Shown here in pieces: positions 17,599-29,411 of a stretch of 64,000 nucleotides of DNA. Numbering within the stretch: the first letter of the stretch is position 1; each line of letters begins with the position of its first letter. The translations under genes were made by a program, and so were the position numbers. The DNA is from Rhipicephalus microplus (lineage: Eukaryota; Arthropoda; Arachnida; Ixodida; Ixodidae), in the NCBI RefSeq assembly GCF_043290135.1, contig NC_134710.1, forward strand, positions 316,694,116 to 316,758,115. Direction: 5' to 3'. The notes below the pieces were generated by a model that did not search any database, was not told the origin of the DNA, and saw nothing but the letters and a program-made list of their open reading frames with translations.

Positions 17599-18559
17599 GC
17601 ACCCCCGCCGCCAGACAATGCACCGGAAAGACGAGCTGCTTCCACGGGGCTCGGATGTCAGGTGCGCTCGTTCGCCAGGTCCCTCCAGGTTCGCCTCCAG
17701 GGCCATGGGGAGAATACAGCTCCAGACCGTTCCGGGAACACATCCCATTTTTGACGACGGATCCCAGCTCCACTGGCTTGTCGCCACAACTTGTCGACCA
17801 GCTTCACTCGTCTCTTCTGACCATCTTCGGTTTCAGCACTTGTCGATGGTTCTGCAACTTGCCAAGAACGGATCGACAACAGACAACACACGACACACGC
17901 AAGTGCCCTCGGTCACCCGACAGAACACCAGACAAAGTATAGTACAACATATACCTATCTACGTGTCTATCGGAATTTTGTTCCCTCTACATCAAGAGGC
18001 ACATGTGGGACAAAAGACCCCTAAAATGACAACTCAATTTTTTTCCCACGTACAACAACGTAACGGATTAGAATACCACAAAGTTGGCCCCTTGAGATCA
18101 CTCTAAACGAGAGCGCTCAGCCCAGGTCGTGATGAGGTCAAAATTTTGCCCCGAATCGCCAGCGAGAAACCGAAAGGTTGAGAAAGTACTAGCTAGAACG
18201 CACTGCTCAATGCACCTGCATTAGCGTTTAGCTTTCCCTTTTTTTTTATATAGCGAACGTCAAAGTTGCGCTGTGGATCAACATGCTCCACCTCAGTAAC
18301 CGGCCACTTTTAGGCGGCGATACCTATGCGGCACCAAGAGCGGCTCACACTTGCGACGTTGCACAAGGGAACAACGATACGGCTTGCTACGGATTGACTC
18401 CTCACCGCTTAGCTCGATATCGTGTTCGATCACACTCGTGTTTCCGGGGCGGTCCGAAAACACGTCTCCAAACTCGGAACCAATCTTTCTCAGGTCCTCT
18501 TTCTCAGGTCCTCCTTCACTTAAGCTAGGCTCTAGGTTTATCTGCTCCCGGATTACTTT

Positions 18560-20707
18560 CTATCTCCCTTCGATCACCTCACTAGAACTCAAATTTTCTG
18601 CTTCCTCTTCCTCTGAAGCCTTCAACAGCTGATTTACGACCGCTTGATGTTGAACATTGGGTTTCATCAAATTGTAAATTTTGTTCTGCCGCCTTCCTAC
18701 TTGCACCTCATAATTTGTATCGCAAGGCTTCGATAATACTTTGGCGGGCCCTTCCCAATCAACCTCAAGCTTGTTCCTTTTGAACGGCTGCAGCAGCATT
18801 ACCTGACTCCCTACTTCAAAAGCGCGCTTCTTCCCCGATTTCTCGTAGTGCTCCTTCGACAGCACTTTTGCCGCGTTTTTCTGGCTTTCCACTGGCGCTT
18901 CAATCGAGAGATCCTCACTCTGCTCTCGAATGAGCGTCTCTCGATCAACTCGCGGCAGCTCGCTCCAACTTTCCGCTACAGGCGAGAGCGTTGCAGCCCT
19001 CTCGCTCTGACTCAATGGCGCCATGTCGTCTCCCCTTTCTCCGGAAACCGCGCCGGTCGTGTCGGCGACGGGCCGCTCGCGTGACTGCTCACATGACTCA
19101 TGCGGAAACTTTCCTTTCTGGGGTTCCGTCGACCCGCCGACAAGGTCACTTGAGAGTTCACCGCATGGAACCAGGTCCAGCCTCCGCGAAAGCTTTCGCG
19201 CTTGCGATCGCGTGAGGGCCATGCACGCAAAGTTGGGGAAGAACGATTTGCCCTGCTCTTTGAGGAGCTGCTCCGAGTTGTTGGAGAAAAGATAAGAAAA
19301 ACGATCATTTAGCGCGGCAGACACAGCCGCTTCGGTGCGAAGCTCACCGAACGGGCCTTTAATGACAACCTTGGCGATTGGTAAGCGAACACTCTGCTCC
19401 TCGGCGACCTGCCTGATCCACGCGCATTCTCCTGTGAAGTCATCCGGAGACACCAATGAAGGATGGACAACGTCCATGGTTGCCGCTGAGTCTCTAAGTG
19501 CTCGGCACGTTTTCTCATTCACCCTAATTTCTTGGAGATACGGCTCCAACAACCGAATGTTTTTTTCTGATTCTCGGATTGTTGCGAAAGCAAACTTTTC
19601 CTGACAGTTTCTCGCGATGTGCCCTTCCTTTTTGCAGTTGTAGCAGATTAGCGGCTTCCGTGATTCAAACGCCCGTGTGGTATCAGTGCGTTGTTTAGAA
19701 ACCTCACTCGATTTTTCCGCTTCTGTTTTCCCTTCCTCTACAGTGTCCTTCGTAAGAGACGGGTCCTTTTTGAAATTACGGTGCGGAGCGGGTTTCCGTT
19801 GATCAGGTTTCTTTGAAAAGCCCTCTTTTCTTTCATCCTTTTCAACGCGCACTGCCCTGCTATGCAACTTTCGGCGAGTATAATACTCCTCAGCTAACTC
19901 TGCTGCCTTGTTTAGCTGTACTTCACCAAGTCTGTCCTGCAGCCAAAGCCTGACATTATCCTCGATGCAGCGGTAGAATTGCTCCAATGCAACGCATTCC
20001 ACCACTTTATCGCGGTCGTCATAAACACCTTCGCCCTTGAGCCATTCAATCAAATCGGCTTTAAGACGAAACGCGAAGTCAACGTGTGACTCATTCCCCT
20101 TTTCAGCATACCGGAACCTTTGCCTGAAAGCCTCGGGTGACAACTTATAACGTCTCAAGAGCACTTCTTTAACCTCGTCATAGCTCTCAAACGCTTCCCT
20201 CGACAAGCAAGTTATCGCGTCGGACACTTCGCCGGGAAGAAGAGCTAGCAGGTTCCGCGCCCAAAGAGGCCGCTCCAAAGCGTTTCGCTCACAGACGTGT
20301 TCAAACTTGACGAGATACTTCGCCATGTCCTCGCCTACTACGAACGGTGGCAGTTGATCCCGAATTCTAAAACCGCTGACGTGAATCGTCGGAGAAGCTA
20401 CGCTAGGCGCCTGCGAACACTGTAGGATTGCCAATTCTATTCGTTTCATCTCGAGACGCTCCTGTCTCTCGGCCTCCTCGCGACGTTCGCGCCTTTCAGC
20501 TTCTTCACGTTCGCGAGCTTCTACTTCTCGCCTTTCAGCCTCCTCACGGCGTGCTTTAATATCCACCCAGGCCTCATCGACTTCCTCAGCCGACACTCCC
20601 TCATCCTTCATGATCTCAAGGATCGCTTGCTTTCGTTTCGCACGGCCCAAAGTAATGCCGAGTTCCTCACAAATTTCGATGAGTTCCTTCACTTTAAGGT
20701 TCTCCAT
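18560..20707 (-). CDS. Gag-type polyprotein of array unit 3 (715 aa)
   Basis: Same protein as unit 1, with Glu at the position where unit 2 has Lys. It is the unit nearest the 5' outer LTR, so it corresponds in position to the gag of the founding insertion. The body spans 17599-21060. The TAG that shortens the protein relative to the plus-strand element is also present here, so it predates the amplification. Confidence 0.9.
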   Translation of the reverse strand: MENLKVKELIEICEELGITLGRAKRKQAILEIMKDEGVSAEEVDEAWVDIKARREEAERREVEAREREEAERRERREEAERQERLEMKRIELAILQCSQAPSVASPTIHVSGFRIRDQLPPFVVGEDMAKYLVKFEHVCERNALERPLWARNLLALLPGEVSDAITCLSREAFESYDEVKEVLLRRYKLSPEAFRQRFRYAEKGNESHVDFAFRLKADLIEWLKGEGVYDDRDKVVECVALEQFYRCIEDNVRLWLQDRLGEVQLNKAAELAEEYYTRRKLHSRAVRVEKDERKEGFSKKPDQRKPAPHRNFKKDPSLTKDTVEEGKTEAEKSSEVSKQRTDTTRAFESRKPLICYNCKKEGHIARNCQEKFAFATIRESEKNIRLLEPYLQEIRVNEKTCRALRDSAATMDVVHPSLVSPDDFTGECAWIRQVAEEQSVRLPIAKVVIKGPFGELRTEAAVSAALNDRFSYLFSNNSEQLLKEQGKSFFPNFACMALTRSQARKLSRRLDLVPCGELSSDLVGGSTEPQKGKFPHESCEQSRERPVADTTGAVSGERGDDMAPLSQSERAATLSPVAESWSELPRVDRETLIREQSEDLSIEAPVESQKNAAKVLSKEHYEKSGKKRAFEVGSQVMLLQPFKRNKLEVDWEGPAKVLSKPCDTNYEVQVGRRQNKIYNLMKPNVQHQAVVNQLLKASEEEEAENLSSSEVIEGR

Positions 20708-21060
20708 CGTTCACACTAGCCTCTTGCTGTTTGCCCCTGTTAACAATTTACTTGCCGTACCCACTATAAGTCAACTAGCAAGACGCGCAAGCAATTTTTC
20801 ACTCTCCCGTGTTTACCCCCTCCGCATCTCCGCATTAACTTTGGTTTCAAAGCACTTCGACTTTGCTTGAAACGATCAAAGCTCACTCTAATGCTTCACA
20901 CAGCCCTTCTCTAAACTACTACAACCTGAGCTAGAGCAGTCTGGTGAACTGAGGGGAAAACATCAGGCACTCACCGCATCGATGTCGCTGACGCCGGCCG
21001 ATCCCGCAGCTGCCAACCACTGTTGCGAAGGCACCTCCGAATCCCACCGCTGACCTCCAC

Positions 21061-21739
21061 TGTTGCGAACGACGGACCGATCCCGCCGAAGCCACCACTG
21101 TTGCGAAAGACGGCGACGCCAACACGGTCCTGTAGGGCGCCACTGCTTTCAACTCCGCCGGGAAGGTCACCAGCCGTTTGGTAGCGTATGTTTCTCAGCC
21201 CGCGACTGCTTCTGCGCAGAGCTGATAAGACGAGCGGACGAGACGACGGTGCGTTAAACAAGGTTTATGTACTGCATATATACAGAGGCGTTACAATTTC
21301 GGCACTGGGGCCGACAGAGACTCGAAGAGCCGAGCTCTCCTCTCTAACACATAGGTCAGCCTTTCGCCTAAGACCGCTGACTCACACACATGTCGGCTCT
21401 CCGACATGGGGACTCCTCTCTCGTAGGACTGCCGATCGCGACACGCCGCAGGGCTTCTTTTATTTACACCGGGTCCAACCAAAATGTCCAATCAGAAGCG
21501 CCGCTGGTCGTCAGGACAGATTCCTCCAATGGGGGTCGCCGCGCCATGCGTCAGACCACCAGACACGAGGAAGCCGGCTCGCTGTCACGTGCGCAGATGA
21601 CTCGATGCACGTGGGCCAGGGAGGCGCCGCGCGTGTTCACTCCGTCGAGTTGATCGCGCCAGGCGGACTGCGGGCTGGCCTTGACCCAGATTGCCTTTTT
21701 CAGAGGCACGGACGTTCACGAGGACTCGCTGGCATAACA
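21061..21739 (-). repeat. LTR 4, the 5' terminal LTR of the array
   Basis: 679 bp. It differs from LTR 3 at 21403 (G for C), 21604 (G for A), 21644 (G for A) and around 21717 (TTCACG for TTTGACG). All differences fall in the U3 side; the U5 side matches LTR 3. It keeps the perfect hairpin CATGTCGG-CTCT-CCGACATG. Its outer end CATAACA is followed by the target duplication. Confidence 0.93.
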
Positions 21740-21743
21740 GTCT
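21740..21743. repeat. Target site duplication GTCT, right side of array
   Basis: Matches 8631-8634. It lies immediately outside the outermost LTR terminus. Confidence 0.85.
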
Positions 21744-22313
21744 ATAGGAACTAACTTGATGGGAGGCACACTTGAGTCGACTTGGGCGCGAGTAAAAGTG
21801 CGCATGGCTTATGGTGAGTGGAGGTTGGTTAATTCGCGTCTTTTTTTTTTTCAATGCAGATTCGCGCGTGCGTGTGTGTGTGTGTGGAGGGGGAGTGCGC
21901 AGGTATGTTGTAAAGCATACCAAAGTTTGCCGCGTGTTCGGGCGTGCAGCTCGCGCAACAGCTGCAAGGTGCTTTCATTCGTCTTGAACGCGTGACTTGG
22001 AAAAGATTTCGCCGATACCTTCGATTTTCGGGTGTCTTGAAGATACCTTTTTCTTTATTTTTCTTTCATTCTCTCGTCGTGCCGCCTGTGCAGCTGGCTT
22101 TTCGCTATGAACTGCATATGCGAGCGTGATTAGCCGCTCTATGGAGAACTCCTCCCTTCAAGTTTTATCGAGTATCGTGTCACTGGTAACGTCGCGGCGC
22201 GAACATCTGAGGTTCCTTTGACGCGCCGACGAGAGGTGGGTGCTCTTCCCGCTTCATACACAATTCAGAGCAACGCTTCGCTTTTACCCACCCGTGCCGT
22301 AAATAGCAGATTT

Positions 22314-22315
<2 letters not shown>
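21744..22315. other. Right flank of the array, no gene recognised
   Basis: A T-run followed by GTGTGTGTGTG lies near 21840-21890. Short frames show no domain. Nothing here continues the retroelement. Confidence 0.4.

Positions 22316-22392
<77 letters not shown>
22316..22392. repeat. (AT)n microsatellite
   Basis: About 38 uninterrupted AT units. Confidence 0.96.
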
Positions 22393-22396
<4 letters not shown>

Positions 22397-24959
22397 ACAA
22401 ATGTAAGAAACACGCGCAATTTAGCTTCACTTGAGTGCTTGGTCACGTTTTGCCTCGTAACATGAAGCGATTTATGTGTACCCCTTAGGAAATAGTCATA
22501 AGTGTAACTTCTTGCAAGCGGAGAGAAGTATTCAAGTTCGGCTTAAGCAACCAGAGCGAATGTTGTGCATGGTGTAATCCATAGAGTAGCTTGTGGTTGC
22601 TCAAGCAGGTTGGCACTGGCTCAGCCTATAGACATGTCGCACGCCGAAGCAGTTCATTAAAGGGTCCGATATCGACGATAAACGTGTCATGCTATAGGTT
22701 TCGTCGACAATAACACGAGGTTCAATGTAGAGGCCTGGTTCTCTGTGCAGCGCTGCTTGTAGCGCGCAAAAAAAAAAAAAAACGATTGACAAGAAATTGA
22801 AACGAAAGAAAAATAGTAACGCAATAAAGTCTGAAGCTCAAACAGTCCTTCTAGCTTGCAATACTTGTGGGGACAAAGTGAAACCTGGTCAACACGAAGC
22901 ATTTGTAACCGAAGCATGTGTGACTTGAGGCTTTAGAAGTGATAGCGCCAGTGCATGAGTAAAATTCTTTTCTGCGCCATCTTCGCGGCGACAAAACTCA
23001 GCTTCCCCGCGAATGCGTCCCCCCCCCCCCCCTTGTCTTCCCTTTTTCTTTGTGCTCTTTTTGTGGACTTCGTGTGCCTATACATTCTGATGGACTGTGA
23101 TCAACTGCTAGTTGATCAGTATTCGTTTGCAGTTGTATGCGTTTCTTGTTTAAAGTATGTTTACATGACTGCAGCAATATACCTTAGGACAGGGGTTGGA
23201 AACACGCGGCCCGCGGACCTCTCTCTTGCGGCTCGGACCGCGCCTGACGCTTTTCATTCTTTTTTTAAATATATTTTCTTAAGTATTTTCAATAGCTACA
23301 TAGATGTTACTGGTTGCAAACATTTTTTTTTTCGTGAGTATTCCCATGCGCTTACCAATATTAATTAAGACATAACCCTGAATAAAAGCTATATTTTGCA
23401 GAACCGGCGTTCGGATTTCAGTCATTCTGGAGAACTCTAATATCAAGTTTCGAGAAATATATTAAGCTGCCCCCCCCCCCCATTTTTGTAAACCTGATGT
23501 AGAAACCCCTTGATAAATGACCCATATATGAGATACGGAAAATGTCTTTTTCCTAATGACATTAGCGTATACATTTTGTTCACTCCACCACCAGAAAAAA
23601 AAGCCGGAAAAGCTGAAAGTTGTTTAGCTTGACAGAGCTCCAGCTTCCAGGCAGACAGTGGTGAATTTGATGTTGAAAACAAGAGCAAATAGCATACTAC
23701 ATCGTACAGTAAAAAATGAAGGTATAGTTGGGACACGCGAACATATTTCGCGTATGTACCGTCTCCTCCTGGGCAAATTTTATTCATATCTGTCTCTTGA
23801 GGAAAGCGCCCTCGTATAGGCTGTTTAGCCCTGCAGCATGGTATAGCTTATGATTGCCGTCGGTGGGAAACACCGCCCACTCGTTGACCGCCATGTTGAA
23901 TTTTGGACAGGATGCTTAAATGCAAGTGCTACCAAAGTGCAACTTCTTGTAAAACAGAAAGGCTTTCCGCCTTCGTTCTGCTCGACAAATGGGCCCAACA
24001 CCAATAGGGCTCATTGTCTGGATTTCCGCTCGTTTAGGTGGCGAAGCGAGTGGACTTACACAGCGAGTTTCACTGGCTTCGCCTGCATGCTCAGAGGTCT
24101 AGTGTGATAGCAACTTTAACGAGTTCAGCACGCTTTCTGATTTTTTTTTGTGCTCGCTGGGATTATCTAACGTGCTTGCAGCAATCGCATGTGAAATTGG
24201 AAGAGAAACGGGAGGATTAACTCTCGCTCGTCGGTAATGGTTAAGAATGAATAAACCTTGTGATTGTCACGTGGATCGAATGAGATACAATGGCAGTGAC
24301 ATAGATGTTTGTCAGATTAAAGGAATGAACATTGTCAGGACTGCTGCTTTGGCTGGCACTCTTGCTGTTCATTGCAGCGAGTATAGTTTGGCGTCTTTCT
24401 TAACGAGGTGCACATTCATTTAGATAAGCTTAGGAGACGTATATTAGAAGCCTTTGAAGTAGTCCAGTGGTTAACTGTTTATGGTAGGCAGCCGTTCAGT
24501 ATATAGTTCGGTCACACGTGTCTTCATGTGACGTTTAGATGTCAGGGCTCGATGTGCTTGTTAGAAATGTATGTTTTTTTTATTGGTCTCCTTATAGCGC
24601 AGTGCATCGACTTACATTGCTTGCGAAGCGTCTGCGGACGGCCCAAAGTTATTCGTCGCCGAGTACCTTCCTTGTAGGAAGGTGACCGCAGGGCGCGCCT
24701 CGTTCGGCGCTCGCGCTGGGCGTTTCCGCGATCGCTTTCAAGCCCCAGGGAAGGCGCCCACGCCACGCAGCGTCCCCGCTGCGTCGCATAGGCGACGGCT
24801 GACGGACGTGTGGCCCGGTGCTCGTCAGCTCTGACGGGTTTCGCTACAGGAGAGGAGCGCCGCCAGCGTTTGTCGGTGCCACGCAGGGGAGGAACTCGGT
24901 CAGGGCGTTGATTGAGTCGCATGCTGCACGGCTGCTCCGAGGACCCCGGAAGTGTATAC
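22393..24959. other. Non-coding stretch with poly-C runs and a GC-rich island
   Basis: C-runs occur at about 23019-23032 and 23470-23480. A GC-rich block at about 24640-24960 has open frames on both strands without recognisable domains. No RNA gene is seen. Confidence 0.4.
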
Positions 24960-25361
24960 AGACGCCGTCAGGGCTGCCGCAACCTTCACCGCGCCCGTAT
25001 ATCAAGTTGTGTCCACAGAGTCAATATATACATGTCCGCCGCTGAAGTCGGCCGAGGTGAATATCTACCGCTACGGGAAGCTCGTACATCGTGCTTGTTT
25101 TGCGACGCCCCAATCCGGGATGTAACTGCCTCACGCCTATTGTGGACTTGCACGGGTTTACAATTAAGCCCTCGTCGTCACCTCCGTGCAGGCCTGGTAT
25201 ACGACCAGTCGACTTTGACCGCTGGGTTCGTGGACCTCACCACCGCTGGTTACTTAACATTACACACGAAACAAACCTGCGTGTGTAATTCTGGGTGGAA
25301 AAAAAAACTATTATGCCTAGGGACAGTATTTCGAAATAAATTTATAAATAAATAAACTTAT
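24960..25361 (+). pseudogene. Degraded 3' end of a LINE ORF2
   Basis: One frame contains REARTSCLFCDAPIRDVTASR followed by LLWTC and an Arg/Leu-rich stretch. That is the spacing of the CxxC...W-C motif found after the RT domain of I/R1-like LINEs. It is followed by a run of A and then AAATAAATTTATAAATAAAT at the 3' end, as expected for a 5'-truncated LINE insertion. No upstream RT motifs remain. The clade cannot be fixed from this fragment. Confidence 0.4.
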
Positions 25362-26164
25362 CGATATATTTGATCTTGGATTGTCTGCACGAATAACGCG
25401 GGCATATATACTGATCTGTGCAAGTCTTGGCGAAATGTGTATGATAGCGGACGGAGCCAGGGCCGGAGTTCGGGTTAACAATTGTTTCATTGGAAACGAC
25501 GTAGTGTTAATAACTTATATGTGCGGGGGCGGAAGTCTCACCACTGCCACAAATATTTGCTGTCGTTGGCCCTGTCCCGGTGGTTGTTTTCGTTTAACGC
25601 CATCTGTGGGGCTGCTTGTTTCCCGTGTCTGTATAGCGTGTTCGCCGTTAAGCGCGGACTCGCGTAGCTGCGACGCTCCAGCGAGCCTCAGTGGCCCGCT
25701 CCCTTCCGGCACCCGCGAACCGTGAATCATCGCCTGGACGAGGTCATTTAAGGGAGGAGAAAAGAAAGATGACTGGGTGCTCACTGGCGCGCAGACTGCA
25801 GGCTGAACTGCGATACGTGCTCACCTGAGCTGCGCAACTATAATAGCGCCACCGCGTGCTTCCTTCCGCGAATGGCCGTCAAGGGTTCCGCTATATTTTC
25901 GGCCGCGCACACCGGGTTTTACAACACGGGACACTGCTGACACGGAGCGCGAAGTGGATGGCCATTCATCCGCCTCGTGTGCATGCATGGGATACGCCAG
26001 GAACGGGGCATTTGCGCATGCGCGCGTGAGATGGCGTGGTCCGGAGCGGCGATGCGGACGCCGCAGCGTGCACAGCGTACGTTTCCGTCGGTCCCCGGAC
26101 TCGCTCGTTCCTGTCTTCTTCCGTCGCTCCCTGTCCCTGCGCCTCGCTCTCTTCTTCCTCTCTC
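25362..26164. other. Non-coding stretch, no gene recognised
   Basis: Mixed composition, with a GC-rich part at 25950-26150. No domain is visible in any frame. Confidence 0.4.
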
Positions 26165-26275
26165 CTCTCTATCTCTCTATCTTTTAATCCTATCCTTTTA
26201 CTCCCTTCTCTACCCCATCCTTCGTGAGCTACTGTTGAGGTGTCCTCCCCCTGAGAGACAGTCACGGGGCCCACT
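26165..26275 (-). repeat. Interspersed repeat copy, paired with 43323-43440
   Basis: The reverse complement contains CACCTCAACAGTAGCTCACG flanked by GGAGGA on one side, a purine-rich segment (AAAAGGATAGG) and GATAGAGAGATAGAG on the other. The same order of blocks occurs on the plus strand at 43323-43440. No coding capacity and no clear termini, so the class is unknown. Confidence 0.65.
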
Positions 26276-29200
26276 TTTCATTTATAATCACTTCCACCAT
26301 CGGTCCCGTTCAGAGAAACAACCGTCGTCCACACATGTGCACTCCCGCCCGCTATGAGCTGCAACGTGGTGCCCGTGCTCGAATGCTCTGCATCGGGGAA
26401 CGTTAAGTTGGGTTGCTAAATATGTAGTGGAGTATTCGAAATAATGTTTATTAGATGATCGATTTTACGTATGTCGAGGCCGCAGTGCATAGTGTTCGCG
26501 CCGCCTTGACCACAAAGGCTGTGTTCCAACTTGTATCGAGCGTGACTGCACGTCCGTATATGTAGGGAGGCAGCACTATATGCATGACCTATGTCTGTTA
26601 TACAGAGTGGTCTACTGAGTGTCGGCTACTGGCAATCAATAGAAAAAAATATATATAAAAGAACACTGCAGTATTAGGTGAGAGTTTCTTTATTATGTCA
26701 GGCACGCGTACTTAGCTGAGTTTTAACTTCTATCTCCCTATGGGAACCATATGATGCCACTTAAATGAGGTGCGCTGGACACAGCTAAACAATGTCCCAC
26801 TTCTGCGGTTTTCACAAACAAAAAGAAAGTTATTTTTGAGATTTAGACGTATACCAATAAAATGACTACATGATTATGAGACGTGCTGTATTCGAGGAAT
26901 CCGGGTAATTTCGATCACATAGGCCTCTTTAACTAAGGAGCGCACTGATTAAGATCTATACGCGTACGAATAGGTGAGCTTAGTTAAGTCATATGAGACA
27001 TCTTAAAGTTCGTAGACATAGAGCGGAATTAGGATAAAATATTAATTATTGTTTTGAATGTATGTTATTAGTTGAGACGGGCAGCACTATCTGATGATGT
27101 GTAATCAGCAGTAGGAGAAATAATGAATTGAGACTGTTTGCCGAATAAAGTTCTAAAATCACTGATGATCGTTGCTTGGTTTCTTGAATCGCTGCTTTTA
27201 ATCCTATAGTTGAAGCCGAGTGGTATGCGCATTATGCATACCGTTTTCCGGGGCCCGTTGGACGCTTAGCAGATTACACAAGTTTGATCCATCACGCCCA
27301 ACGGCATATTTGCTACCGTGCCTCTAACAGGGGCCGGCCTTCGTATTGTAACGCGTGATTTTCTTTGCTTTTATATGTATGCGCAGCGGAGTGTGATATA
27401 GTCGTGTTACGTTGGTCAACAGAATCAAATTACGGCTGTTGTCGGCGGCCGTCGCGGTGCTGCAATGCTGCGACTGATGAAACTGTGTCGTTGCGGAACA
27501 AGCGGACTCGAGGTGGCCGGGTCGCCGTGTGCATGCACGCGCCGCGGTGGGAGTGGCTGCAGCGCGTCTTCTCTTTGCGGGCCGCCGAGACGGATGATTT
27601 GCATAGATGAATACATGCGCACCTCGGGAAGGATTGAGCGAAGGCGCGCTTGACGAGGAAAATGTCCGTCTCCGCAATGTGGTTGCGTCACATTGGGGTG
27701 CAGTGCCGGCCGCCACCGGCAGCGGAGATGGAAGAGGCACCGTTTCGAATTGCAAATCAGGAGGCCTTTGTTTTGCGAGGCCGTATATGGAGGCCGAATT
27801 GGGTCGTCGACTGCGCCTGCAGATGGGCGGAAAGTGCGCGCTTCGCGAAAGCCAACGTTTCAAGTTATATGAGGTGAAGGTGCGCGGAGGCGGTTCGTCC
27901 CCCTTAGGGAGGCTTTATGAGGGTCATTGTGGCCTGCTGTGTCGCAAGAGCTTAGGACATAAGGAGTGGTCGGAAGTGTCGCGCAGACGTTTTCCCGCTC
28001 CGCGAGGATCTGCGGTGGTGTCGTCGCATACAGTGTTAAGGCACGAATAAAAAAATTATATGCCTTAGTGACGTTATTTAGATGTCGGGACGTATATATA
28101 TATATTTATACAGAGAAGGAAAATGTGAAAGGTCGGAAGAATAACTATGGCTTGCTACCGTACGCATTAAGAGGGGAAAAAGAGAAAGAATGTCACGTCT
28201 TACAACTCATACACAGTGCAGGCTTTCACATGTGGTCACTCAATCCTGTTGCCTTCAAGTGCTGCAGCAGGGCTCGCGTGGCTTGCTGGGCTGGTGTGCG
28301 GTGCGACTGGGCGATCTTTCCTTCACCAAATGATCGATCACCGAATCTCCCCGAGGCACATAGGAGAGTCCGGCGGTCTCATTCAGATTGGGGACAGTTG
28401 CACAAGAGATGATCAAGTTTCTACACAGTTGCAGAACACGGATACATATGCCATACCGTAATGGGACAGCTAAATGAGTAGCTTCACGCTACACCGATCC
28501 ACAACCGACAGAACATTGTAGCGTCACGTCGAGAAATCTTGAATGGACGTTGTGGTTGGAGTTGTGACTCAGGGTTCTGTGGGCGACGATTGGAATCCAG
28601 CTGATAATTAAAGGGCGAAAAAGTGGCATTATGCGCTATGTGACGAAGCGCTCTTGCAGCGTCTATACATATTCTCAGCAAGGATATATGAACAGTGTGA
28701 GCGCTCCATCGTGGGGACATCGGGCAGCGTCGGCGGTGAGGTGATTATCACTGATTCAACAGTGACCCGTCAGTAATTGTACGAATATGTTATGTCCTTG
28801 ATTAGCGGCGTGATGACAAATTTTATTTATTTGAGACACCAACTGATGGTATAGTTTCTGCGTCGTAGACTTCGCATGCATTTAAGGGCCGCTTTATAGT
28901 CGGAATATATGGGTCATTCAGTAGGGGATGCTTGTACGGGGAGTCTTTTTCAGGCACTCACTGTAAAAAAGCTGAAAACAGCGTTTTTCAACGTTGTTGT
29001 GCTTAACCAGCATTGCATTTCGTGGCTATTCTGGCCCGCTACCATACCACTATCTCCGGAGGGGAAATGTTTTGACCTTACGTTACCTTATACCGGCTCT
29101 AAAGGTATGTCGATTGAGCAGTTTTGGAATGTAAATAATGGTGGTACACTATCTAACGCTATCGTGGGCATTTGTAAGACACTTATTCATCTCCTGTACA

Positions 29201-29411
29201 TAGCCATAATTACCAAATGCCCATGACCGTCCCCATAACCGTAATCAGATGGCGATCGGCCACTATATCAACAGTAGCGTACAGAACTAAAACAAACGAA
29301 TTCGGGCAGTGTGGGATGCGGATAGCGAGGCTGCAATCTATAATGTCTTGCTGATATCTGGTGCAGCTTAACTAATCTTACCAGACGACGCGCTTCCCAT
29401 TCTGTGACATA
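26276..29411. other. Long non-coding stretch
   Basis: AT-rich from 26400 to 27330, then a GC-richer segment at 27430-27900 with overlapping short frames. An ATTTGCAT octamer lies at about 27597-27604, but no snRNA-like sequence follows. A short TA tract is at about 28093-28107. No domain is recognised in any frame. Confidence 0.4.

Larger units (their letters stand above)
8635..21739 (-). mobile_element. Tandem array of a Gmr1-like LTR retrotransposon: 4 LTRs, 3 bodies
   Basis: The unit of 4142 bp (680-bp LTR plus 3462-bp body) repeats three times and is closed by a fourth LTR, all on the minus strand. LTRs lie at 8635-9314, 12777-13456, 16919-17598 and 21061-21739. Bodies lie at 9315-12776, 13457-16918 and 17599-21060. 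Units are almost identical; one visible difference is C/T at 12228/16370/20512, with T only in the middle unit. Shared LTRs between bodies, rather than LTR-LTR pairs, are what unequal recombination between LTRs produces. GTCT flanks the outside. Each body carries one Gag-type frame and lacks an integrase core and reverse transcriptase. An assembly artefact is possible because the repeats exceed short reads, but the unit-specific base argues that at least some copies are real. Confidence 0.9.

Noticed and set aside
8635..21739. CRISPR-like or satellite interpretation of the regular repeats
   Set aside because: The 4142-bp period is explained by LTR and body order, with Gag coding, target duplication and polypurine tract. 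No short spaced repeats are present.
27594..27610. ATTTGCAT octamer as an snRNA or histone promoter
   Set aside because: One 8-base match with no recognisable snRNA, TATA arrangement or coding frame downstream.
28909..29226. 105-codon frame with hydrophobic stretches
   Set aside because: No recognisable family, no splice or promoter context; kept as non-coding.
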